Source of the DNA: Nitratidesulfovibrio termitidis HI1
GTDB lineage: Bacteria; Desulfobacterota; Desulfovibrionia; Desulfovibrionales; Desulfovibrionaceae
Reading direction: 5' to 3'
Length of the DNA stretch: 64,000 nt
Assembly: GCF_000504305.1 (NCBI RefSeq)
Contig: NZ_KI632512.1
Location: 3,722,404-3,786,403, forward strand
The notes beneath the pieces are model-generated. The model made no database searches. It saw nothing but the letters and a program-made list of their open reading frames with translations, and was not told the origin of the DNA. The translations under genes and the position numbers were made by a program. Position 1 is the first letter of the stretch; the number at the start of each line of letters is the position of its first letter. Shown here piece after piece: positions 55,577 to 64,000 of this stretch.

Positions 55577-55663
55577 ATGTGGGACATTTTGATATTGGTG
55601 GCCATTCTGGTGGTATGGGTTGTGGTGGCCGGGCGCTTTCTGCCCACTGGCGGCGGGTGCTGA
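55577..55663 (+). CDS. 28-residue single-span membrane peptide
   Basis: A short frame with a clear AAGGAG site nine bases before its ATG. The peptide begins MWDILILVAILVVWVVVAG, a single membrane span, followed by RFLPTGGGC and a TGA stop. The hydrophobic run, the charge after it and the ribosome site suggest a real small membrane protein. The spacer between fabI and the tRNA (700 bp) contains nothing else I can support. Its role is unknown; small one-span peptides often modulate larger membrane complexes. Confidence 0.55.
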   Translation: MWDILILVAILVVWVVVAGRFLPTGGGC

Positions 55664-55889
55664 GGCCCGCCACGGGTACGCCGGGAGCGTGCCGGAACGG
55701 AAGAGGGTGCGGCGTGCGGTGTGCGGCATGGAGAAGAGCGGAAGTAGGTGGCGTGCGGGGCGGCTAAGGGCAAGCGCGTGTCCCTGACTTGTGGGGCGGA
55801 GGATGACGGCGCAACCCCGTTTGCGCTGCGGCCAGATAGCCCATGTGGGGCGTCGCACAAAGGTTTGGCGAACAACCCGCACTTTTCGC

Positions 55890-55919
55890 TTGCCATGCTG
55901 CCCCGGCGTCTGCTAGACA
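55890..55919 (+). promoter_or_regulatory. Likely promoter of the tRNA-Ser/SRP RNA unit
   Basis: TTGCCA at 55890-55895 and TAGACA at 55914-55919, 18 bp apart, lie just before the tRNA gene. Confidence 0.5.
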
Positions 55920-55932
55920 CTGCCTCTCGCAC

Positions 55933-56024
55933 GGAGAGGTGTCCGAGCTGGTCTAAGGAGCACGATTGGAAATCGTGTGTACGTTAACAGCGTACCGGGA
56001 GTTCGAATCTCCCCCTCTCCGCCA
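55933..56024 (+). tRNA. tRNA-Ser (anticodon GGA)
   Basis: The acceptor stem GGAGAGG/CCTCTCC is perfect, with discriminator G and an encoded CCA. The anticodon loop TTGGAAA in the stem CACGA/TCGTG gives GGA, reading serine codons TCC and TCT. The long variable arm (GTACGTTAACAGCGTAC) is typical of class II tRNAs, and GTTCGAATC forms the T-loop. Length is 92 with CCA. The SRP RNA follows 24 bp later, so they are probably one transcript. Confidence 0.97.
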
Positions 56025-56048
56025 GTAATTTTCCGCTTGATTACAGAT

Positions 56049-56135
56049 CGGGAGCCGGACGGCGGCAACGCCGCCAACCCCGTCAGGTCCGAAAGGAAGC
56101 AGCGGTAACGGTTGTGGCCGGGTGTCCGGCTCCCT
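56049..56135 (+). ncRNA. ffs: Signal recognition particle RNA (4.5S type)
   Basis: The end arms GGGAGCCGGAC (56050) and GTCCGGCTCCC (56124) pair perfectly. The apical part contains GTCAGGTCCGAAAGGAAGCAGC within 56082-56103, the universal Ffh-binding element with the GGAA-type loop and symmetric internal loop. About 87 nt, the short bacterial form without an Alu domain. It guides membrane-protein synthesis with Ffh. A perfect terminator hairpin follows directly. Confidence 0.96.
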
Positions 56136-56161
56136 GAAGGCACAAGGTAACTTGTGCCTTC
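56136..56161 (+). terminator. Terminator of the SRP RNA
   Basis: Perfect 11-bp stem GAAGGCACAAG/CTTGTGCCTTC with a 4-base loop, directly after the SRP RNA. Confidence 0.85.
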
Positions 56162-56208
56162 ATCTGTTGTGTGCCGTGTTCATACCGCACGTGCACATCG
56201 GCGGCTCT

Positions 56209-56260
56209 GGATGCGCCCGCACTGCGGGCGCATCCGGGCGGGTCAGCCCCATTCATGGGG
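56209..56260. other. Stacked hairpins between SRP RNA and the next gene
   Basis: A perfect 12-bp hairpin (GGATGCGCCCGC, 3-base loop, complement; 56209-56235) is followed by a second smaller one (CCCC-ATTCAT-GGGG, about 56247-56260) and then by the terminator at 56293. On the plus strand this would make a compact RNA ending in a terminator. No start codon with a ribosome site is present. Confidence 0.4.
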
Positions 56261-56292
56261 AAGTCTCGGCATACCACCGCCTCCTCCAAACA

Positions 56293-56333
56293 AGACGGCC
56301 AGCGCAATCGGGAGCGCTGGCCGTCTCGTTTTT
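56293..56333. terminator. Bidirectional terminator
   Basis: AGACGGCCAGCGC pairs with GCGCTGGCCGTCT over an 8-base loop, followed by CGTTTTTG on the plus strand and TTGTTTGG on the minus strand. It can end the low-GC gene on the minus strand and any plus-strand RNA. Confidence 0.88.
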
Positions 56334-56356
56334 GTGATCTCGAATAGATGGATTGC

Positions 56357-56659
56357 CTAGCCGAGTTTTTTTATGATGTAGTCGTAGACCTTTTTGCGAG
56401 TGTTAACGTCGCTAGATCTGTTCATGAAGCAATCTTCGATGCTGTGGGTTGTGGAGATAGCTTTGGTGGCTGCCGGTTTTAGTTCGGCAAGGCATTTTTT
56501 CAGCATCGGTTTGACTTCGTACCACTCCTGCTCATTGAACAATGTGGAATCGATTTTGATTTCCTTGGGGTCGTCTCCATCAACGACGGTGTTGCTGTAC
56601 TCGTACTTCGTGGTAATCTCTGCCTCGTTCCACGTGAATTTGCGTTTAAGCTTTGCCAT
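56357..56659 (-). CDS. Low-GC orphan protein, unknown function
   Basis: A 100-residue protein I do not recognise. It is rich in Lys, Glu and Asp (KLKRKFTWNEAEITTKYEY, VDGDDPKEIKID) with one Cys in MLKKCLAEL and a C-terminal RKKVYDYIIKKLG helix. GC is below 50 % by eye against about 67 % around it, and codon use differs, which suggests recent gain, perhaps from a phage or plasmid. The ATG at 56659 follows GGAG; an upstream frame start would add 18 residues. A terminator lies just beyond its stop. Confidence 0.65.
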   Translation of the reverse strand: MAKLKRKFTWNEAEITTKYEYSNTVVDGDDPKEIKIDSTLFNEQEWYEVKPMLKKCLAELKPAATKAISTTHSIEDCFMNRSSDVNTRKKVYDYIIKKLG

Positions 56660-56733
56660 GCGAGTCTCCATTTGGGTAGAGGTTTTAAACTCGCAGCAGG
56701 ATATAGGTTGCATAATATTTTAACAAGTGTCCC

Positions 56734-57060
56734 TCACGCCCCAAACCTCCCCGCGCCGTGCCCCATGCGGTTCACGTTGGCGGCCTCGCGGCTGGGCAGG
56801 GTGTATAGCCGCACCTTGTGGCTGCGCGGGAACTCCCGTTTCAGCAGGGTCTTCAGCAGGCGGCGCACCGCATCGGCGGTCAGTCCGGTCCAGGTTTCCT
56901 CATGGAAGCCTGCCTCGAACACGTCATAGCTGTCCGGCCCGGTGCGCACGATGGTCACCGAGCGGTTGCGCTTGTAAGTGCGCAGGTCCAGGCAGTGGCC
57001 CGTTTCCAGCCGGGGCAGCCGTTCGCACACCGCGGCGGTAAGGGTGGTCTTGTCCAGCAT
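56734..57060 (-). CDS. Small protein downstream of ogt, unknown function
   Basis: A 108-residue basic protein of unknown family. It has a helix LTAAVCERLPRLETG, then strands RSVTIVRTGPDSYDVFEAGF and a basic C-terminal helix ADAVRRLLKTLLKREFPRSHKVRLYTL. It starts 8 bp after the ogt stop, so it is co-transcribed with ogt and may work with DNA. No catalytic motif is visible. Confidence 0.65.
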   Translation of the reverse strand: MLDKTTLTAAVCERLPRLETGHCLDLRTYKRNRSVTIVRTGPDSYDVFEAGFHEETWTGLTADAVRRLLKTLLKREFPRSHKVRLYTLPSREAANVNRMGHGAGRFGA

Positions 57061-57068
57061 GGACCGGG

Positions 57069-57716
57069 TCAGTCCTTCATGGTGTCGTCGATGGCCCCTT
57101 CCAGCAGCAGCAACCAGCGTTTCATGGGCAGGCCGGACGCGCCGAAGCCGTGCAGCCGGATGTTGCGGCCAGAACCGCCCAGCACCCGGTGACAGGGGAT
57201 GACCAGCGGCCACGGGTTGCGCGCCATGATCTGCCCCACCCCGCGCGCCGCGCCGGGGCGGCCTGCCAGTGCGGCCAGTCCGCCGTAGGTGGTGATCTGC
57301 CCGTGCGGTACCTTGTCGCGCAGGGCCAGCAGCACGTCGCGGGTGAACGGGGTCAGCCCGTCCAGCAGAAAGGGCAGGTCGGGCCAACGGACTGGCTTTC
57401 CGGCCACGTAGTCGGCCAGTGCGGCCTGCACGGCGCGGCCATGTGCGGTGACCGGGCCTGCGGGCAGGCCGGGCCAGGCATCCGGGCGCGGATTGGTCCA
57501 GCCGTCGCGTGCAGCGGGCGCGGTAGCCAGCGCCGCACCGTCCCAACTCATGGTGATTTCGCGCAGCCTTTTCGCCCCGTTGTGTGCGCGCCAGTGCAGG
57601 ATCAGCGAGAGCGGACCGGCCACCAGGCGTTCGCGCACCTCGTCGAATAGTGCGGTGTCGGGGATGTCGAGCGCGGCGGTGCCGCGGCGGGGAGTGGCTG
57701 AACGACGTTGGGGCAT
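57069..57716 (-). CDS. ogt: Methylated-DNA-protein-cysteine methyltransferase
   Basis: A 215-residue DNA repair protein that takes O6-methyl groups from guanine onto its own cysteine. The active motif is IPCHRVLGG, the helix before it is GVGQIMARNPWPL, and the DNA-binding HTH includes TYGGLAALAGRPGAARGVG. The N-terminal domain is present, so it is of Ogt/Ada-C type. The ATG at 57716 follows GGAGG. A 10-bp repeat tract lies upstream. The protein is used up in each repair event. Confidence 0.93.
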   Translation of the reverse strand: MPQRRSATPRRGTAALDIPDTALFDEVRERLVAGPLSLILHWRAHNGAKRLREITMSWDGAALATAPAARDGWTNPRPDAWPGLPAGPVTAHGRAVQAALADYVAGKPVRWPDLPFLLDGLTPFTRDVLLALRDKVPHGQITTYGGLAALAGRPGAARGVGQIMARNPWPLVIPCHRVLGGSGRNIRLHGFGASGLPMKRWLLLLEGAIDDTMKD

Positions 57717-57860
57717 GCGGCCTCCGAGGGTAGGAAAGCAGATGTGCGCGGGGCTGCCTGTATTTGCAGCGTGCAGGTCGTGCCCGGCTGGGCAGGATCG
57801 ACGGCCTGCCGCTTCCATAGCCGGAAAGCCCGGCGGCGGAAAAGGGGGGTCCGTTGCGCG

Positions 57861-57965
57861 GGCCGGGCGCGGCCAGATGTGGCCGGATGTGGCCGGATGT
57901 GACCGGATGCGCCAGGTGTGCGCCGTGCGCCCTGCGCGAACCAGACGCGAACCAGACGCGCTCAG
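57861..57965. repeat. 10-bp tandem repeats upstream of ogt
   Basis: Five units of exactly 10 bp (GGCCGGATGT type, 57861-57910) are followed by looser units and then by three 10-bp copies of CGAACCAGAC type to about 57965. The array fills the spacer between ogt and the radical SAM gene. Confidence 0.78.
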
Positions 57966-57984
57966 GCCGTCAGGGAGAGCGGAG

Positions 57985-59121
57985 TCACTCCCGGCCCGTC
58001 ACGGGGCGCAGATGCGGGAATGCTGCGCAGGCCGCCGCGTACTCCGCTTCCCATGCGCGGGCGTGTGCCGTATCGCACAGGCGCGGCGCGGCCCCCGGCA
58101 GGCGATGGGGCGGCACGGAGAACCATGCAGGCGGGCCTGACTTTGCGGGCAGGGCTGACGGTCCCGTCTGGCCCGTCTGCGCATCCGGTCCGCTCGGGGC
58201 ATCTTTCGCCACGTCCTTTCCCTGCCACGTATCCCGCTGGGCCAGCAGTTCGTGGATGCGCGCGGTGGTGGCGCGCTTGTCGTTGGCCCAGTCCGGGGCC
58301 AGCAGTTCATCCCCCGCCGGATCGCCGGTCAGGCGCTGGATGACGATTTCCGGACGCAGCCGGGGCAGGGCGCGGGCAATGAGGTCCGCGTACGCCTCGC
58401 GCGCCAGCGGGGAGTAGTCCCCGGCCCGCCATTGCCGGGCCAGTGCGGTGCCTTCGCACACGTACAGGCCGTGAAACTTCACCCCGTGCACCGGCAGCCG
58501 GTTCACCCAGTCCACCGTGGCCAGAAAATCGTCGCCGCTCTCTCCGGGCAGCCCGGCAATAAGGTGCGCGCATACCCGCAGCCCTCGCGCGGCAGCAGCC
58601 TGCACGGCTCGTTCGGACGTGGCGGCGTCGTGCCCCCGGTTGATGCGGGCCAGCGTGGCGTCGTGGGCGGACTGCAACCCCAGTTCCAGCCAGACCTCCG
58701 GAAGGGGGAGTGCCGCCACCATGTCCAGCCGTTCATTGTCCACACAATCAGGGCGAGTCCCCACTGCCGCCCCCACGATGCCCGGCAGTGTTGGCAACAC
58801 GCCGAGAACATGGCGTAATTTGTCAATTGGCCCATATGTGTTGGAAAACGATTGCAAATAGGCTATGAACAGACCGGCGTTGCGCGTGCGGGCGTAACGT
58901 CCCGTCCAGACCGTCCACTGTTCTTCCAGCGTCAGCCCATCTTCGCCAAGCCCGGAACCGGATCCGCGCGGGTTGCAGAACACGCAGCCCCCGCGCGACA
59001 GCGTTCCGTCGCGGTTGGGGCAGGAGAAGCCGGCGTCGAGCGGCACCTTCTGGACGCGCGCGCCGAAGCGCAACCGCAAATACGTCGCCAGCAGGTGCAG
59101 CCGGGTCGTGGTGTTTTCCAT
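57985..59121 (-). CDS. Radical SAM protein, YhcC/TIGR01212 family
   Basis: A 378-residue radical SAM enzyme. The iron-sulfur cysteines are C34, C46 and C49 (spacing Cys-x11-Cys-x2-Cys), the wide first gap typical of the YhcC-like group rather than the standard Cys-x3-Cys-x2-Cys. The SAM-binding segment LELGLQSAHDATLARINRGHD and HLIAGLPGES follow. Substrate is unknown. The last 80 residues are an unusual Pro/Ala-rich extension. The start at 59121 lies opposite mreB with an 81-bp gap. A likely mreB promoter overlaps its first codon, so the two genes may interfere with or adjust each other. Confidence 0.85.
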   Translation of the reverse strand: MENTTTRLHLLATYLRLRFGARVQKVPLDAGFSCPNRDGTLSRGGCVFCNPRGSGSGLGEDGLTLEEQWTVWTGRYARTRNAGLFIAYLQSFSNTYGPIDKLRHVLGVLPTLPGIVGAAVGTRPDCVDNERLDMVAALPLPEVWLELGLQSAHDATLARINRGHDAATSERAVQAAAARGLRVCAHLIAGLPGESGDDFLATVDWVNRLPVHGVKFHGLYVCEGTALARQWRAGDYSPLAREAYADLIARALPRLRPEIVIQRLTGDPAGDELLAPDWANDKRATTARIHELLAQRDTWQGKDVAKDAPSGPDAQTGQTGPSALPAKSGPPAWFSVPPHRLPGAAPRLCDTAHARAWEAEYAAACAAFPHLRPVTGRE

Positions 59122-59148
59122 TGACAATGGCTGTCCTTTTGGAAGAAT
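59121..59148 (+). promoter_or_regulatory. Candidate promoter of the mre operon
   Basis: TTGACA at 59121-59126 and AAGAAT at 59143-59148, 16 bp apart, lie 55 bp before the mreB start codon and overlap the radical SAM start codon. Confidence 0.4.
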
Positions 59149-59196
59149 GCCCTGTTTCAAACGTTGATACGCATTCCCCCTCAGAGAGGCAAGTAA

Positions 59197-61345
<2,149 letters not shown>

Positions 61346-61410
61346 GCAGTATTCGACCGATCCGCGCGCATGGGTTGGCCCCCGCGCGGATGTCCCCGTT
61401 CGCACGCGAC

Positions 61411-61500
61411 ATCCTGATCCGGGCCGACCCAGGCCGATCCGGGCCGACCCCGTCCAACCCAGTCCAACCCAGTCCAATCCACTCCAACCCGGTCCAACCC
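61411..61500. repeat. 10-bp tandem repeat array upstream of mreD
   Basis: Nine consecutive units of exactly 10 bp. The first four are of the type GGGCCGACCC, the last five of the type AGTCCAACCC. The array ends 42 bp before the mreD start codon and separates mreC from mreD inside the operon. Confidence 0.88.
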
Positions 61501-61542
61501 GAGCAGGTTGGGGCACAACCACCCAGTAATGCCGGAACATTC

Positions 61543-62013
61543 ATGAATTTCAGCAATCTTGCCTGGTGGGCCTGCTTCATCTTTGCGGGCGTGTGGCTCC
61601 AGCAGGGGCTGCCCGGCATTGACGTGCTGGTGGCCGGGCTGCTGGTGTCGCTGCAGGAACGCCGTCACTACCAGACCTTCTGGCTGCTGGTGGTGCTGTT
61701 GCTGGTGCAGGAAGGGGCGGGCACGCTGGCCTTCGGCTCCACGGCCCTGTGGTACGGCACGCTGGTGGTCTTCTTCAACGTGGGGCGCTGGCTGTTCGAG
61801 GCGGAAAACATGGCCTTCGTGGTGCTGCTCAGCCTGGGACTTGGCGCGTGCCATTTCCTGTACACGCTGATGATGGCCTCGTTGCAGCAACTGGACATTC
61901 CGCAGGACAGGCTGTTCATGGAAAGCGTGTGGCAGGCCTGCGTCATTCCCCCGGCCTGGTGGCTGACCCATTTCGTGCGCCGGAGATGCATGGGCGATGC
62001 GCATCCAGTTTGA
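61543..62013 (+). CDS. mreD: Rod shape-determining protein MreD
   Basis: A 156-residue inner-membrane protein with five to six spans, the third partner of MreB and MreC. It begins MNFSNLAWWACF and has the short charged loop QERRHYQTF expected between helices. The open frame further upstream (from 61375) would translate the repeat array and is rejected. The ribosome site is weak (GGAACATTC). Its end overlaps the mrdA start by 17 bp. MreD sequences vary widely, so the call rests on position and topology. Confidence 0.85.
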   Translation: MNFSNLAWWACFIFAGVWLQQGLPGIDVLVAGLLVSLQERRHYQTFWLLVVLLLVQEGAGTLAFGSTALWYGTLVVFFNVGRWLFEAENMAFVVLLSLGLGACHFLYTLMMASLQQLDIPQDRLFMESVWQACVIPPAWWLTHFVRRRCMGDAHPV

Positions 62014-64000
62014 GCCGGAAGGCTTCCAGCCGCCCCGTGCGGGCCTGATACTGCTCCAGTGCATCGTGGCTGGGCTGTTTTTCCTGTTCGTGGTGCGCTT
62101 CTGGTATCTGCAGATCCACCGGGGCGAGGAATTCGCGCGGCTGGCCCGCGAGAACCGGCTGCGTCAGGAACGCATCTACGCCTCGCGCGGGCTGCTGCGC
62201 GACCGTGACGGGCGTCTGCTGGCCGAAAACCGGCCCGCCTTCGGCCTGGCCCTGGTGCGCGAAGACTGCCGCGACATTCCCTCCACCCTGGCCCAGGTCA
62301 GCGAGTGGACGGGCATTCCCCTCGATCAGCTCACCGCCAAGTTCAATCAGGACCGCCAGCGGGTGAAGCCCTTCGAGCATCTGCTGCTCATTTCCGACAT
62401 GTCCTTCGACCTGCTGGCGCGCATCGAGAACCGCGTGCTGCAATGGCCGGGCCTTGAGATCGTCACCCGCTCCAAGCGCAACTACCCGCAGGGCGAGCTG
62501 ATGGCCCACATCCTGGGGTACGTGGCCGAGGCCAACGAAAAGGAACTGGAAGACGACAAGGATCTGAACCTTGGCGACTTCGTGGGCAAGCAGGGGCTGG
62601 AACTGGTGCTGGAGCGCCGTCTGCGCGGCCAGAAGGGCCTGCACCAGCTGGAAGTGGACGTGCTGGGCCGCCAGTTGAACAAGAAGCTGGTGCAGGAGCC
62701 GGTGAGCGGCGAGAACATCGATCTCGCCATCGACCTTGAGTTGCAGCAGGTGGCCTGGGACGCGCTGGAGGACGAAACCGGCTGCGTGGTGGCCATGGAC
62801 CCGGACACCGGCAAGCTGCTGGCGCTGGTCACCAAGCCTTCGTTCGACAACAACGCCTTTGCCGCCGGTCTTTCGATGAAGGAATGGACGGCCCTGCGCG
62901 ACAACCCCCGCCACCCCCTGCAGAACCGCGTCATCCAGAGCGTGTATCCGCCCGGCTCGGTGTGGAAGCTGATGATGGCGGGCATGCTGCTGAACGAGGG
63001 CGTGAACCCCACGGACTCGGTGTGGTGCACGGGCGAGGTGGCCCTGGGCAAGCAGGTGTTCCGCTGCTGGAAGAAGGGCGGCCACGGCCGCGTGGACATG
63101 ATGCGTTCGCTCATCGAATCGTGCGACGTGTACTACTACCAGATGAGCGACCGCTTCGGCATCGACAAGATCGAGGCCTTTGCCAAGGCCTGCGGCTTCG
63201 GCGCGCCCACGGGCATCGACCTGCCGCACGAAAAGTCGGGCCTGGTGCCCTCCAGGGCATGGAAGCGCCGCCGCTTCGGCGAGCCGTGGCACCGGGGCGA
63301 AACGCTGAACGTCTCCATCGGCCAGGGTTTCACCCTGGTCACGCCGGTGCAGGTGGCGGCCTTCGTGTCCGCCCTGATGAACGGGGGCAAGCTGCTGAAG
63401 CCCAGCCTGCTGGCAGGCGAGGACCCGATGGTGCGGGCCTCGCTGCCGTTCACCGCCGCAGGCCGCAAGATGATTCTCGACGGCATGCGCATGACCGTCA
63501 ATGACGACCGGGGCACCGCCAAGGTGCTGCGCCGTCCCGATGCCGTCATGGGCGGCAAGACCGGCACCGCGCAGGTCACCAAGCTGAAGATGGTGGGCGA
63601 CGTGCGTGTGCGCACCGAAAACCTGGCCTACGAGCACCGCGACCACGCCTGGATAGCCACCTGGGGTGAAAAGGCGGGCAAGCGGCTGGTGGTTGTGGTC
63701 ATGCTGGAACACGGCGGCCATGGCGGTTCCGACGCCGGTCCCGTGGCGCGCCGGGTGTACGACAAGTTTTTCGGCCCGCCGCCGGGCGCATCGTCGGGTG
63801 CGGCGCAGCAAGCGCCTGCCGGGCAGGTTGTTCCCGCCAGTCCCGCGAGCCCGGCCACTTCGGATGTGGCCGCTCCGGCGCGGCAGTTGCAGCCCGCCCC
63901 CGCGGCCCCGGCCACGCCGCCCTCCCGTCCGGATCAGGCGGCGGGTGCGCCCAGGCAGCCGGGCCAAAAGGCCCAGCCCGATCAGCAGGACCAGCCCGAT
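61997..64000 (+). CDS. mrdA: Penicillin-binding protein 2, 3' end cut off
   Basis: The visible 668 residues form a class B transpeptidase for cell elongation. One N-terminal membrane helix (about 15-35) is followed by the pedestal domain with NRLRQERIYASRGLLRDRDG. The active-site motifs are S321-V-W-K324, S375-C-D and K521-T-G. From about 590 the chain becomes Ala/Pro/Gln-rich and runs off the window without a stop. The start overlaps mreD by 17 bp. rodA would be expected next, outside the window. Confidence 0.95.
   Translation, partial: MRIQFEPEGFQPPRAGLILLQCIVAGLFFLFVVRFWYLQIHRGEEFARLARENRLRQERIYASRGLLRDRDGRLLAENRPAFGLALVREDCRDIPSTLAQVSEWTGIPLDQLTAKFNQDRQRVKPFEHLLLISDMSFDLLARIENRVLQWPGLEIVTRSKRNYPQGELMAHILGYVAEANEKELEDDKDLNLGDFVGKQGLELVLERRLRGQKGLHQLEVDVLGRQLNKKLVQEPVSGENIDLAIDLELQQVAWDALEDETGCVVAMDPDTGKLLALVTKPSFDNNAFAAGLSMKEWTALRDNPRHPLQNRVIQSVYPPGSVWKLMMAGMLLNEGVNPTDSVWCTGEVALGKQVFRCWKKGGHGRVDMMRSLIESCDVYYYQMSDRFGIDKIEAFAKACGFGAPTGIDLPHEKSGLVPSRAWKRRRFGEPWHRGETLNVSIGQGFTLVTPVQVAAFVSALMNGGKLLKPSLLAGEDPMVRASLPFTAAGRKMILDGMRMTVNDDRGTAKVLRRPDAVMGGKTGTAQVTKLKMVGDVRVRTENLAYEHRDHAWIATWGEKAGKRLVVVVMLEHGGHGGSDAGPVARRVYDKFFGPPPGASSGAAQQAPAGQVVPASPASPATSDVAAPARQLQPAPAAPATPPSRPDQAAGAPRQPGQKAQPDQQDQPD

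Noticed and set aside
55933-56659. Genomic island inserted at tRNA-Ser
   Set aside because: No direct repeat of the tRNA 3' end and no integrase were found nearby; only one small low-GC gene is present.

Overview
The window is GC-rich (about 65-68 % by eye) and gene-dense. It looks like a chromosomal segment of a sulfate-reducing deltaproteobacterium of the Desulfovibrio/Nitratidesulfovibrio type. The grounds are the mix of a tungstate transporter, rubredoxin, several multi-PAS and LytTR two-component genes, an AMP-forming acetyl-CoA synthetase, and a TunR regulator, a family described from sulfate reducers. The assignment is inference; no 16S gene is present.

Layout. 1-9100: a MOSC protein, purN, a LysE-type exporter, a sensor kinase with a frameshifted ligand-binding protein, an AMMECR1-domain protein and an MFS transporter. 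9138-15412: a tight four-gene run (secreted protein, tandem universal-stress protein, multi-PAS kinase, sigma-54 response regulator). 15886-18479: tungstate ABC transporter tupABC. 18912-24708 (minus): acs with an upstream LytTR regulator, then a chemoreceptor. 25103-28863 (minus): a polar amino-acid ABC transporter with a fused double permease. 29388-32930: a kinase, a TPR protein and a PilZ protein. 33150-37333 (minus): rhodanese/YceI fusion, pirin, a small unknown, M29 aminopeptidase. 37855-45689: a lipoprotein/TPR pair, GyrI-like protein, HU, Cdd1-like protein, glycerate kinase, BON lipoprotein, rubredoxin, aminotransferase. 46018-51427: murI, pyridoxal kinase, an NYN nuclease, a TSUP anion transporter and divergent tunR. 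51836-57716: hisD, purC, fabI, a 28-residue membrane peptide, tRNA-Ser, SRP RNA, ogt. 57985-64000: a YhcC-type radical SAM gene, then mreB-mreC-mreD-mrdA for rod shape; mrdA runs off the window.

Most interesting threads. (1) Three matching 30-bp sites (8-bp half-sites, 14-bp T-rich spacer, core CACG-N14-CGTG) lie between the TSUP gene and tunR (two) and upstream of tupA (one), tying two distant loci into one predicted oxyanion regulon. (2) mreC has no ATG, GTG or TTG that would keep its membrane anchor; the only well-placed start is ATT, overlapping the mreB stop. (3) Seven copies of an intergenic hairpin keep the same mismatches while their helices co-vary, and most sit inside larger nested inverted repeats. 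(4) Many spacers carry degenerate tandem repeats of period 10 or 11 bp, each locus with its own unit, most of them directly upstream of start codons. Coordinates were read by eye; motif matches and protein families come from recognition, not from a search.
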